Assembly (NCBI RefSeq): GCF_002245625.1
Contig: NZ_NOIG01000004.1
Location: 434,001 to 498,000, forward strand
DNA from: Acidovorax kalamii
GTDB taxonomy: Bacteria; Pseudomonadota; Gammaproteobacteria; Burkholderiales; Burkholderiaceae_C
Reading direction: 5' to 3'
DNA length: 64,000 nucleotides
A program made the translations under genes and the position numbers. How positions within the stretch are numbered: position 1 is the first letter of the stretch; the number at the start of each line of letters is the position of its first letter. Of the stretch, positions 27,154-35,578 are shown in pieces. The notes under the pieces are model-generated. The model saw only the letters and a program-made list of their open reading frames with translations, had not been told where the DNA came from and made no database searches.

Positions 27154-27195
27154 GCCCTGAGCCGCCCTCGGCGCCCTCTCCCGAGGGGGCCACCC
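27154..27195 (+). repeat. possible diverged family-1 repeat
   Basis: CGCCCTGAGCCGCCCTCGGC then GCCCTCTCCCGAGGGGGCC starts 5 nt after the stop codon of the binding-protein gene. It keeps the CCCTGAG start and two palindromic arms but lacks the conserved GGGGCGGCCCTTGC tail. It may be a degenerate member or an unrelated hairpin. The rest of 27196-27324 shows no gene. Confidence 0.4.
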
Positions 27196-27324
27196 GTGGC
27201 CTGGCAAAACCAGTTCGAGGGTGGCTCTGGCGGGGCCCGTGCTCATGCACGGAGCGCGCGCCGCATATCGATATGAAAAGTTAGCGCAACCGGTGGAGGC
27301 CCCCGGGCCACAGAATTTGTCGCA

Positions 27325-28359
27325 TTGATCACTCATGCGCAAATTGCTGCTCCCACCGTGTCCTACGCCCTTTCCCTGCTCGACAAAAGTCCCATCCCCG
27401 AAGGGGCCACGGCGGCCGAGGCGCTGCAGCGCACCGTAGCGCTGGCCCAGCGCGCAGAACAACTGGGCTACCGCCGCTTTTGGGTGGCCGAGCACCATGG
27501 CAACCCGGGCCTGGCCGGATCGGCCCCCGAAGTATTGGTGGCGCACTTGCTGGCGCGCACCTCGCGCATCCGCATCGGCTCTGGCGGCGTGATGCTGCAG
27601 CACTACAGCCCGTTCAAGGTGGCCGAGGTCTTCAAGGTGCTGGCGTCGCTCGCGCCGGGCCGGGTGGACCTGGGCGTGGGCAAGGCCCCTGGTGGCTTGC
27701 CGCTGTCCACCCGGGCGCTGCAGGCGCTGCACGACAAGTCCCCGGCTTCAGGCTTCGATGTGCGCTTTGCGGAGCTGGACGCCTTCCTGCACAACACGCT
27801 GGACCCGGAGCATGCGCTGGCCGGCGCCATCGCCTTCCCCAGCCCCCCGAGTCTGCCCGAGCGCCACCTGCTGGGTGGCAGCCCCGACAGCGCCGCGCTG
27901 GCGGCGCGCCATGGCTGGCATTTCACCTACGCAGGCCATTTCAACGGCGACCCGGTGAACATCGAGCGCACGGTGCGCGTGTACCGCGAGGCTTCGGGGC
28001 GTTCTCCATCGCTGGCGCTGTATGCCCTGGTGGCCCCCACGCAGGCGCAGGCCGAAAGCCTGGTGGGTGCCTTGCGTGTGTTCAAGCTGCACCTCTCCAC
28101 GGGGCAAAGCGTCAACCTGCCCAGCGCCCAGGCCGCAGCGGAGTTTGCGCGCCAGGCGGGCGTGGCGGACTACCGGCTGGAAGAGACCCGCCCCCATGTG
28201 ATTGCAGGCTCGCCCGAGCATGTGCGCGAACAGCTTGATGCGCTCAGCGCGCGCTACGGCATTGAGGAGTTTGTGATCGATACGCCCGTCACGGGTTTTG
28301 CCGAGCGGCTGGCCTCGGTCGAGCTGCTGGCCGGTGCTTACGCCACGGCCGAAGCCTGA
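27325..28359 (+). CDS. luciferase-like (LLM class) flavin monooxygenase 1
   Basis: A 344-aa bacterial-luciferase-like protein using reduced FMN. It shows LSLLDKSPIPEGATAAEAL, RRFWVAEHHGNPGLAGSAPE, IRIGSGGVMLQHYSPFKVAE and RVDLGVGKAPGG, typical of the subgroup that includes YtmO/CmoO-like proteins. The start is uncertain: TTG 27325 gives the full frame, while GTG 27358 would begin just before the conserved core; no good Shine-Dalgarno supports either. It heads a run of same-strand genes that looks like an organosulfur operon. Confidence 0.85.
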   Translation: MITHAQIAAPTVSYALSLLDKSPIPEGATAAEALQRTVALAQRAEQLGYRRFWVAEHHGNPGLAGSAPEVLVAHLLARTSRIRIGSGGVMLQHYSPFKVAEVFKVLASLAPGRVDLGVGKAPGGLPLSTRALQALHDKSPASGFDVRFAELDAFLHNTLDPEHALAGAIAFPSPPSLPERHLLGGSPDSAALAARHGWHFTYAGHFNGDPVNIERTVRVYREASGRSPSLALYALVAPTQAQAESLVGALRVFKLHLSTGQSVNLPSAQAAAEFARQAGVADYRLEETRPHVIAGSPEHVREQLDALSARYGIEEFVIDTPVTGFAERLASVELLAGAYATAEA

Positions 28360-28394
28360 GCTTGATCCCCCCCACATCCCCTGGAGAAAAAACC

Positions 28395-29759
28395 ATGAGC
28401 CACCACAACAACAAGTCCCCCATCCGCTTTGGCGTCATGCTGCACGGCGCGGGCGGCCACATGAATTCGTGGAAACACCCTGCAGGCCCGGCGGACGCGA
28501 GCGTCAACCTGGGCTTCTACATCGATACCACGAAGAAGGCCGAAGCCAACGGCATTGCCTTTGCCTTCGTGGCCGACGGGTTGTTCATCAACGAGAAGTC
28601 CATCCCGCACTTCCTCAACCGCTTCGAGCCCATCTCCATCCTGTCGGCGCTGGCCGTGGCGACGTCCAAGATCGGCCTGGCGGGCACCATCTCCACCTCG
28701 TACAGCGAGCCGTTCACCGTCGCCCGGCAATTTGCATCGCTGGACCTCATCAGTCAGGGACGCGCAGGCTGGAACGTGGTGACCACGCCGCTGGAGGGCA
28801 CGGCCACCAACTACAGCCGCAACCACCCTGACCATGCGCTGCGCTACGAGATCGCGGACGAGTACCTCCAGGTGACGCAGGGCCTGTGGGACAGCTGGGA
28901 CGACGATGCCCTGGTGCGCAACCGCGAGACCGGCCAGTTCTTCGACCGCGACAAGCTGCACACGCTGAACCATAAGGGGCGTTTCTTCCAGGTGGCGGGG
29001 CCGCTCAACATTGGCCGCTCCCCTCAGGGGCAGCCAGTGATCTTCCAGGCGGGGTCTTCGGACGCGGGCATTGGCCTGGCGGGCAAGTACGCCGATGCGG
29101 TGTTCACCCATTCGCCCTCCATCGAAGAGACCCGCAGTTTTCTGCGCAAGGTCAAGGCCAGTGCCGTGGTGCACGGCCGCCAGGCCGACGACGTGAAAAT
29201 TTTCCCGGGCATCGGGCCCGTGGTCGGGGCCACGCAGGAAGAGGCCGAGGCCAAATACCAGGCCATCCGCGAGCTGCTCACGGTCGAGGAAGCGCTGGCC
29301 TACCTGGGCCGCTATTTCGACCACCACGACTTCAGCCAGTACCCGCTCGATGAGCCTTTCCCGGAGCTGGGCGAGATCGGGCGCAACAGCTTTCGCTCCA
29401 CCACCGACCGCATCAAGGCCGATGCGAAGGCGCGCGGCCTCACCCTGCGCCAGGTGGCGCTGGAGGCCGCCACACCGCGCTCGCAGTTCGTGGGCACCGG
29501 GGCACGCGTGGCCGACGAGATCATCCGCTGGGTGGACGAAGGCGCGGCCGATGGTTTCATCTTGGGCTTCCCGGTGCTGTCGCAGGGGCTGGATGACTTC
29601 ATCACCCACGTGATCCCCGTGCTGGAGGCGCGGGGACGCTACCAGCGCACGCTGCCGGGCCACACCCTGCGCGACCACCTTGGGTTGCCACGCAAGGCCA
29701 GCCGCTACGCGCAAGCCGATGCAGGTGCTGCACCGGCGCCAGCCCGGAAGGTGGCGTGA
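28395..29759 (+). CDS. FMNH2-dependent monooxygenase, NtaA/SnaA/SoxA(DszA) family
   Basis: A 454-aa enzyme of the two-component flavin monooxygenases. Family features include GAGGHMNSWKHPAGPADASV near the start, LDLISQGRAGWNVVTTPLEG, PLNIGRSPQGQPVIFQAGSS and YADAVFTHSPS. It needs FMNH2 from a separate reductase, not seen here. The nearest functional parallels are CmoJ/YtnJ of the Bacillus subtilis ytmI operon and SnaA. TGGAGAA precedes ATG 28395. The stop overlaps the next ATG. Confidence 0.9.
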   Translation: MSHHNNKSPIRFGVMLHGAGGHMNSWKHPAGPADASVNLGFYIDTTKKAEANGIAFAFVADGLFINEKSIPHFLNRFEPISILSALAVATSKIGLAGTISTSYSEPFTVARQFASLDLISQGRAGWNVVTTPLEGTATNYSRNHPDHALRYEIADEYLQVTQGLWDSWDDDALVRNRETGQFFDRDKLHTLNHKGRFFQVAGPLNIGRSPQGQPVIFQAGSSDAGIGLAGKYADAVFTHSPSIEETRSFLRKVKASAVVHGRQADDVKIFPGIGPVVGATQEEAEAKYQAIRELLTVEEALAYLGRYFDHHDFSQYPLDEPFPELGEIGRNSFRSTTDRIKADAKARGLTLRQVALEAATPRSQFVGTGARVADEIIRWVDEGAADGFILGFPVLSQGLDDFITHVIPVLEARGRYQRTLPGHTLRDHLGLPRKASRYAQADAGAAPAPARKVA

Positions 29760-30952
29760 TGGGAGCTGCGTTGCCCGCCGCGCCGAAGCAGGACGTGGAA
29801 CGTGTGGAAGCAGGCATTGCCGCCTTCATCCACGAGTTCAAGGCATTGCGCCGCGACCTGCACCAGCACCCCGAGCTGTCGTTCCGGGAGCACCGGACCT
29901 CGGCCATTGTGGCCGAGCGCCTGGCGTCCTGGGGCTATTCCGTCACCACAGGCATCGCGGGCACCGGGGTTGTGGGCACGCTGCGCCGGGGGCAGGGCAG
30001 CAAGGCCCTGGGCATCCGCGCCGACATGGACGCACTGCCCATCACCGAGGCCACGGGCCTGCCCTATGCCAGCCGCAACGCCGGGGTGATGCACGCCTGC
30101 GGGCATGACGGGCACACCACGGTGCTGCTGGCGGCCGCGCGTTTCCTGGCGGAATCGGGCCGCTTTGACGGCACGCTGAACCTGATCTTCCAGCCTGCCG
30201 AGGAGCATGGCGGCGGTGCCAACCGCATGATCGGCGAGGGCCTGTTCGAGCGCTTTCCGTGCGACGCCGTGTTCGGGCTGCACAACTGGCCCTGCGTGGG
30301 CGAGGGGCACTTTGGCTGCGTGACCGGCCCGGCCATGGCCTCGGTGGACCAGATCACCATTACCGTGCGCGGCAAGGGCGGCCACGGCGCCGCGCCGCAC
30401 GAAACGGTGGACCCGGTGGTGGCCAGCGCCCACATCATCACCGCGCTGCAGACGGTGGTGTCGCGCAATGTGGACCCGCTGGACATGGGCGTGGTCACGG
30501 TGGGCTCCATCCATGGTGGGAATGCGCCCAACGTGGTGCCCGAGAGCGTGGAACTCAAGCTCACCGCACGCGCCTTCAAGCCGGAGGTGCGCGAGATCCT
30601 CAAACAGCGCATTCCCGCCATTGCCCGCGCGCAGGCCGAGAGCTTTGGCGCGACCGCCGAGGTGTTGTACCTGCCGGGCTACCCCGCCGTGCTGAACCAC
30701 GAAGCCGAGACGGAACTGGCGCGCAGTGTGGCGCGGGACACCTTCGGCGATGTGCGCGTCGATGCGGGCTTTCGTCCACGCACGGCCAGCGAGGACTTCG
30801 CTTTCATGCTGCTCAAACGACCGGGCAGCTATGTGTTTGTGGGCAATGGCGATGGTGCATCGCTGCACAGTCCCTACTACGACTTCAACGACGCCATCCT
30901 CGCGCCCTCGGCCACCTACTGGGTGCGCCTGGCCGAGCGGTTTTTGGCCTGA
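29759..30952 (+). CDS. M20-family amidohydrolase (hippurate hydrolase/N-acyl amino-acid deacylase type)
   Basis: A 397-aa metallohydrolase. Metal-site motifs are RADMDALPITEATGLPYAS, MHACGHDGHTTVLLAA (Cys-His ligands), FQPAEEHGGGANRMI (catalytic Glu pair) and, late, RTASEDFAFMLLKRPGSYVF. The dimerisation domain contains KGGHGAAPHETVDPV. These enzymes remove N-acyl groups from amino acids. Beside an acetyltransferase and flavin monooxygenases this suggests an acetylate-oxidise-deacetylate route like SndA of B. subtilis. The start is the ATG in the TGATG overlap. Confidence 0.92.
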   Translation: MGAALPAAPKQDVERVEAGIAAFIHEFKALRRDLHQHPELSFREHRTSAIVAERLASWGYSVTTGIAGTGVVGTLRRGQGSKALGIRADMDALPITEATGLPYASRNAGVMHACGHDGHTTVLLAAARFLAESGRFDGTLNLIFQPAEEHGGGANRMIGEGLFERFPCDAVFGLHNWPCVGEGHFGCVTGPAMASVDQITITVRGKGGHGAAPHETVDPVVASAHIITALQTVVSRNVDPLDMGVVTVGSIHGGNAPNVVPESVELKLTARAFKPEVREILKQRIPAIARAQAESFGATAEVLYLPGYPAVLNHEAETELARSVARDTFGDVRVDAGFRPRTASEDFAFMLLKRPGSYVFVGNGDGASLHSPYYDFNDAILAPSATYWVRLAERFLA

Positions 30953-30965
30953 CCCGGAGCCCACC

Positions 30966-31478
30966 ATGAGCGACCGATTCCTCTACACCACACCGCTGGA
31001 CCCGCTGGCCCGGCCTCTGATCGACGAGCTTTCGCAGGAGTACGAGAGCCGCTACGGCGAGTTCTACCAGCAGGACGGCGGCCCGCGCGAAATGGACAAA
31101 TACGCGCCCGAGCTGTTCTCGCCTGCGCAAGGCGGCAACTTCGTGCTCCTGCTGCGCGATGGGCAGGCCATTGGCGGCGGCGCCTTCAAGCGCCATGACG
31201 ACACCGATACGGCCGAACTCAAACGCGTGTGGACCCACTCGGCCCAGCGCCGCCAGGGCCTGGCGGGCCGCGTGCTGCAAGAGCTGGAGGCCCAGGCGCT
31301 GCGCCAGGGCTACGCGCGGCTGTACCTCACCACCGGCTTTCGCCAGCCCGAGGCCGTGGGGCTGTACCTGCGCCACGGCTACACCGCCCTGTTCGATACC
31401 TCACTGCCGCACGAGACCTACCGGCACCTGCCGTTCGAGAAGTGGCTGCGGGTGGCCGCGCTGGCCCGCGCTGCCTGA
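30966..31478 (+). CDS. GNAT-family N-acetyltransferase
   Basis: A 170-aa GNAT protein. The acetyl-CoA site is motif A, ELKRVWTHSAQRRQGLAGRV, followed by the beta-bulge strand YARLYLTTGFRQPEAVGLYL and HGYTALFD. It lies 13 bp after the M20 deacylase. In the ytmI-type sulfur loci an enzyme of this family (SnaA) N-acetylates S-substituted cysteines; that role here is inferred from context. Confidence 0.87.
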   Translation: MSDRFLYTTPLDPLARPLIDELSQEYESRYGEFYQQDGGPREMDKYAPELFSPAQGGNFVLLLRDGQAIGGGAFKRHDDTDTAELKRVWTHSAQRRQGLAGRVLQELEAQALRQGYARLYLTTGFRQPEAVGLYLRHGYTALFDTSLPHETYRHLPFEKWLRVAALARAA

Positions 31479-31520
31479 TTCCGCCCGCTGTTGATCGATC
31501 ACTCCCAACCAGTTCCCACC

Positions 31521-33386
31521 ATGTCCACAACCACCACCCTGGATGCCGCTGGAGGCCTGCCACGAGGCCCTGTGCATCCCGCTGCACCTGCTGCACCCGT
31601 TGGCACCCACGCGCCCAGTGCGCCCCCTGCAACCCCATTGCCCGCGCCCGCCAAGGGCGACTATTCGCACTACCGGGTCGTGCCCGCGCGGCACAGGGCG
31701 CGGGCCGTGGGCACCGTGTTTGCCGCTGTGGTCATTGCGCTGGTGCTGTACTCGGTGCTGACCAACCCGCGCTGGGGCTGGGGGGTGTTTGGCGAGTATT
31801 TCTTCTCGGAGCCCGTGCTGGTGGGCCTGGGCCGCACCCTGCTGCTCACGGCGCTGGGGGCCTTGTTCGGCTTCACGCTGGGCACGGCGCTGGCTCTGGC
31901 CCGCGTGTCGCGTTCGCCGCTGCTGGCAGGGCTGTCGTGGACCTTCATCTGGATCTTCCGGTCCATTCCGGTCATCGTGCTGCTGCTCATCATCAACAAC
32001 CTGGGCTACCTGTACGAGACCGTGAGCCTGGGCCTGCCGTTCACCGACTGGAAGTTCTTCTCGTACCCCACCACGCAGCTCATCAGCCCCTTCGTGGCGG
32101 CGCTGATCGGGCTCACGCTGAACCAGGCGGCCTTCGCTTCGGAGATCGTGCGCGGTGGCATCCTGTCGGTGGACCAGGGGCAGCTGGAGGCGGCGGCCGC
32201 ACTCGGCCTGCCGCGCCGCCGCCAGGCGTTCCGCATTGTGCTGCCGCAGGCCATGCGCTCCATCCTGCCCGCAGGCTTCAACGACATCATCGGCCTGGCC
32301 AAGGGCACGTCCAACGTGTACATCCTGGCCCTGCCCGAGCTGTTCTACACCATCCAGATCATCTATCGCCGCAACCTGGAGGTGATCCCACTCTTGATGG
32401 TGGCCACCGTGTGGTACCTCGTGATCCTCACGGTGCTGTCGCTGCTGCAGTACTACATCGAGCGCCATTTCTCCAAGGGTGCGCTGCGCAGCCCGCCGCC
32501 CTCTATCTTCAGCGCTGTCGCGGCCCGGCTGTGGCCTGCGCGGCGGGCCGTTGTGGCTCCGGAGCCTGTGGTGCCAGCAGCGCCTGCGCCTGTGGCGGTT
32601 CCGCGCTGGACAGGCGCACTCAACCGCGGCGGCGAGGTCACCATCCACGGCGTGTCCAAACGCTATGGTGCGCTGGAGGTCTTGAAGGACGTGACGCTGA
32701 CCGTGTTGCCCGGCAGCGTGACGGTGATCCTCGGCCCATCGGGCTCGGGCAAGTCCACGCTGCTGCGCTCCATCAACCACCTGGAGCGCGTGGACGGCGG
32801 CTTCATCGCCATCGACGGCGAGCTGATCGGCTACCGCCAGGATGCGGACACGCTCTATGAGCTGGGCGAAAAAGACATCCTCAAGCGCCGCGTGGACGTG
32901 GGCATGGTGTTCCAGAACTTCAACCTGTTCCCGCACCTCACGGTGCTGGAGAACATCGTCGAAGCGCCGGTCACCGTGCGCAAGCTGGCGCGTGCAGAGG
33001 CGCAGGCCCTGGCGCTGGAGCTGCTGGCCCGCGTCGGCCTGTCGGACAAGGCACACAGTTACCCACGCCAACTCTCCGGCGGGCAGCAGCAGCGCGTGGC
33101 GATTGCCCGGGCGCTGGCACTCAAGCCCAAAGTGCTGCTGTTCGACGAGCCCACCTCGGCGCTCGACCCCGAGCTGGTGGGCGAAGTGCTCGACGTCATC
33201 AAGGAGCTGGCGCGCACCGGCACCACGCTGGTCATCGTGACCCATGAGATCGGCTTCGCCCGCGAAGTGGCCGACACCGTGGTGTTCATGGAGCAGGGCC
33301 GGGTGGTGGAGACAGGAACGCCCGCCAAGGTGTTCAGCCAGCCCGATCACCCCCGCACGGCGGCCTTCCTGGCCAAGGTGCTCTAG
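31521..33386 (+). CDS. amino-acid ABC importer with permease and ATPase fused in one chain
   Basis: A 621-aa fusion. Residues ~1-45 are Pro/Ala-rich and disordered. Residues ~60-325 form a HisM/GlnP-type permease ([43 protein letters not shown]-like [20 protein letters not shown]). An Ala/Pro linker leads at ~375 into a GlnQ/TcyN-type ATPase ([74 protein letters not shown]). Polar amino-acid importers normally encode these separately. Two binding proteins follow, so the importer resembles cystine system TcyJKLMN. A MITE-like element begins at its stop codon. Confidence 0.93.
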   Translation: MSTTTTLDAAGGLPRGPVHPAAPAAPVGTHAPSAPPATPLPAPAKGDYSHYRVVPARHRARAVGTVFAAVVIALVLYSVLTNPRWGWGVFGEYFFSEPVLVGLGRTLLLTALGALFGFTLGTALALARVSRSPLLAGLSWTFIWIFRSIPVIVLLLIINNLGYLYETVSLGLPFTDWKFFSYPTTQLISPFVAALIGLTLNQAAFASEIVRGGILSVDQGQLEAAAALGLPRRRQAFRIVLPQAMRSILPAGFNDIIGLAKGTSNVYILALPELFYTIQIIYRRNLEVIPLLMVATVWYLVILTVLSLLQYYIERHFSKGALRSPPPSIFSAVAARLWPARRAVVAPEPVVPAAPAPVAVPRWTGALNRGGEVTIHGVSKRYGALEVLKDVTLTVLPGSVTVILGPSGSGKSTLLRSINHLERVDGGFIAIDGELIGYRQDADTLYELGEKDILKRRVDVGMVFQNFNLFPHLTVLENIVEAPVTVRKLARAEAQALALELLARVGLSDKAHSYPRQLSGGQQQRVAIARALALKPKVLLFDEPTSALDPELVGEVLDVIKELARTGTTLVIVTHEIGFAREVADTVVFMEQGRVVETGTPAKVFSQPDHPRTAAFLAKVL

Positions 33387-33551
33387 GGACCCTCTGCACG
33401 AATCACCGCGCCGTGTGCATCTGCGGTCTCGGGCGGTCTGCGGCGTTGCAAATACTCGCAATAGCTACGGCTATTGCTGCGTTTCGCGCCTAGCAGCCCA
33501 TCCCGATCCGCAGTGCCCACTTACCGCTCGATTCGTGCAGAGGATCCCTAG
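33383..33551. mobile_element. MITE-like 169-bp element with 22-bp terminal inverted repeats
   Basis: The ends at 33383-33404 (CTAGGGACCC...ACGAATC) and 33530-33551 (GATTCGTG...ATCCCTAG) are inverted copies with one mismatch in 22. Inner dyads (CTGCGGTCTCGGG with CCCGATCCGCAG; CGCAATAGC-TACG-GCTATTGC) make the whole element a long hairpin. It codes for nothing. CTAG at both outer edges could be part of the repeat or a target duplication. The left CTAG contains the TAG stop of the fused ABC gene. Confidence 0.75.
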
Positions 33552-33671
33552 ACCTCTCTCTCGCACCGCTGTGGCAGGCCTGTGCCCAGGCCTGGCGGCA
33601 GCGTGGGCGACGCAGTTTGATTTTTTTCTTCTCAACCATCCGACAACCCTTTTTTATCCCGGAGCCCATCC

Positions 33672-34607
33672 ATGACCTTTGTGAACAAGACTCTGGCCGC
33701 CCTCGCGCTGGCCGCTGCCTCCATTGCCGCCCTCGCGCCCATCCACGCCTCGGCGCAGGCCATCGACCTGAGCCCTGAGCAGCCCGGGCGCCCGCGCTCG
33801 CAAAAGGTGGATGAAGCGATCAAGCTCGTCTCCAAGGACTTCAAGTTCGCCAAGGAGGGCGTGCTCACCGTGGGCACCACCACAGGCCGCCTGCCATTTG
33901 GTGCCTACGCCACCGACAACAAGACGCCCGTGGGCAACGCGCCCGACATCGCGCAGCTCGTCGCCGACAGCCTGGGCCGCAAGCTGGAGCTGGTGTCCGT
34001 GGCCTGGGCCGACTGGCCGCTGGGCCTGCAGTCGGGCAAGTTCGATGTGGTGATCTCCAACGTCACCGTGACGGAGGAGCGCAAGGAGAAATTCGACTTC
34101 TCCACCTACCGCAACGACCAACTGGGCATCTACGTGTCCGCCAACTCCAAGATCACGTCCATCAAGGAGCCCAAGGACGTCGCGGGCCTGAAGGTGGTGG
34201 TGGGCGCAAGCACCAACCAGGAGCAGATCCTGCTGCGCTGGAACCAGCAGAACATCGCGGCAGGCCTCAAGCCTGTGGAGATCCAGTACTACGACGACGA
34301 TGTGGTGTTGTACCTGGCCCTGGCCTCGGGCCGCGCCGACGCGTACCTGGCCCCCAACGGCATTGCCGCCCACAACGCGCGCGACGGCAAGACCCGTCTG
34401 GTGGGCACCTTCTCGGGCGGCTGGCCCCAGGCGGCCGAGATCGCCGTGACCTCGCGCAAGGGCTCGGGCATTGCCGACGCAATCACGGTAGCGCTGAACG
34501 CACAGATCAAGAACGGCAACTACACCAAGGCGCTGGAGCGCTGGAACCTGCAGTCCGAGGCCATCCAGGTCGCGCGCACCAACCCACCCGGCCTGCCCAA
34601 GAAGTAA
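33672..34607 (+). CDS. amino-acid ABC substrate-binding protein 1 (SBP_bac_3)
   Basis: A 311-aa precursor with a Sec signal (VNKTLAALALAAASIAALAP, cleaved after ASAQ). The two-lobe binding domain includes VLTVGTTTGRLPFGAYATDN, WPLGLQSGKFDVVISNVTVT and ITSIKEPKDVAGLKVVVGAS. It is a paralogue of the next gene; both end in NPPGLPK and share the unusual mature start IDLSPEQ/FDFSPEQ. It probably feeds the fused permease-ATPase upstream. The ligand may be an S-substituted cysteine or other amino acid. Confidence 0.9.
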   Translation: MTFVNKTLAALALAAASIAALAPIHASAQAIDLSPEQPGRPRSQKVDEAIKLVSKDFKFAKEGVLTVGTTTGRLPFGAYATDNKTPVGNAPDIAQLVADSLGRKLELVSVAWADWPLGLQSGKFDVVISNVTVTEERKEKFDFSTYRNDQLGIYVSANSKITSIKEPKDVAGLKVVVGASTNQEQILLRWNQQNIAAGLKPVEIQYYDDDVVLYLALASGRADAYLAPNGIAAHNARDGKTRLVGTFSGGWPQAAEIAVTSRKGSGIADAITVALNAQIKNGNYTKALERWNLQSEAIQVARTNPPGLPKK

Positions 34608-34631
34608 GCCTGCAGCGTTCAAGGACCTTCC

Positions 34632-35576
34632 ATGACTCTCCATTCCCTGTCGCGCCGCAGCCTCGTGGCCCTGGCCTCGGCGTGTGCGCTGTCCTGCGCC
34701 TGGACCGTTGCCAGCGCTGCCGCCGCATTCGATTTCAGCCCCGAGCAGAAAGGCCGTGTCCGCGCCGAGAAGGACGCCACTGCCATCCAGGCGATCCCGA
34801 AGAACTTCAAGTTTGTGAAGGAGGGCGTGTTCACCGTGGCCATCGCCCCCTTTGCGCCGCCCATTGCTACCTACGCGAGCGACGCCAAGACCGTGGTGGG
34901 CTTCGACCCCGACTACGCGCAGCTCATTGCCGATGCGCTGGGCCTCAAACTCGAATTGCTGCCGATTGCCTGGGCCGACTGGCCGCTGGGTCTCTCCTCG
35001 GGTAAGTACGACGCGGTCATCTCCAACGTGGGCGTGACGGAGCAGCGCAAGGAAAAGTACGACTTCTCCACCTACCGCCTGGGGCTGCACGGCTTTTACG
35101 TGCGCGCCGACAGCAAGATCACGTCCATCAAGGAGCCCAAGGACATTGCCGGGCTCAAGGTCATCACCGGCTCGGGCACCAACCAGGAGCGCATCCTGCT
35201 GGAGTGGAACAAGCAGAACATCGCTGCGGGCCTCAAACCCGTGGAAGTGGTGTACTTCGACGACGACGCCGCGCGGCTGCTGGGCGTGGTCTCGGGCCGG
35301 GCCGATGCCAACTTCAACCCCAATGCGCCGCAGGCCTACCACGCGGCCAAGGACGGCAAGATCAAGCTGGTGGGCACGGTGAACGCGGGCTGGCCGCTCA
35401 AGTCCGACGTGGCCATCACCACGCGCAAGGGTTCGGGCCTGGCCGACGCGCTCACTCTGGCGACCAATGGGCTCATCAAGAGCGGCAAGTACACACAGGC
35501 GCTGCAGCGCTGGAGCCTTCTGGAAGAGGCCTTGCCCAAGTCCGAGACCAACCCCCCTGGACTGCCGAAGTTCTGA
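34632..35576 (+). CDS. amino-acid ABC substrate-binding protein 2 (SBP_bac_3), paralogue
   Basis: A 314-aa precursor with a signal peptide (LVALASACALSCAWTVASAA). Matching segments with the previous gene are NFKFVKEGVFTVAIAPFAPP, WADWPLGLSSGKYDAVISNV and KITSIKEPKDIAGLKVITGS. It differs in ligand-pocket regions (APFAPPIATY versus TTTGRLPFGAY), so the two may recognise different but related ligands, as TcyJ and TcyK do. It lies 24 bp after its paralogue. Confidence 0.9.
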   Translation: MTLHSLSRRSLVALASACALSCAWTVASAAAAFDFSPEQKGRVRAEKDATAIQAIPKNFKFVKEGVFTVAIAPFAPPIATYASDAKTVVGFDPDYAQLIADALGLKLELLPIAWADWPLGLSSGKYDAVISNVGVTEQRKEKYDFSTYRLGLHGFYVRADSKITSIKEPKDIAGLKVITGSGTNQERILLEWNKQNIAAGLKPVEVVYFDDDAARLLGVVSGRADANFNPNAPQAYHAAKDGKIKLVGTVNAGWPLKSDVAITTRKGSGLADALTLATNGLIKSGKYTQALQRWSLLEEALPKSETNPPGLPKF

Positions 35577-35578
35577 CC

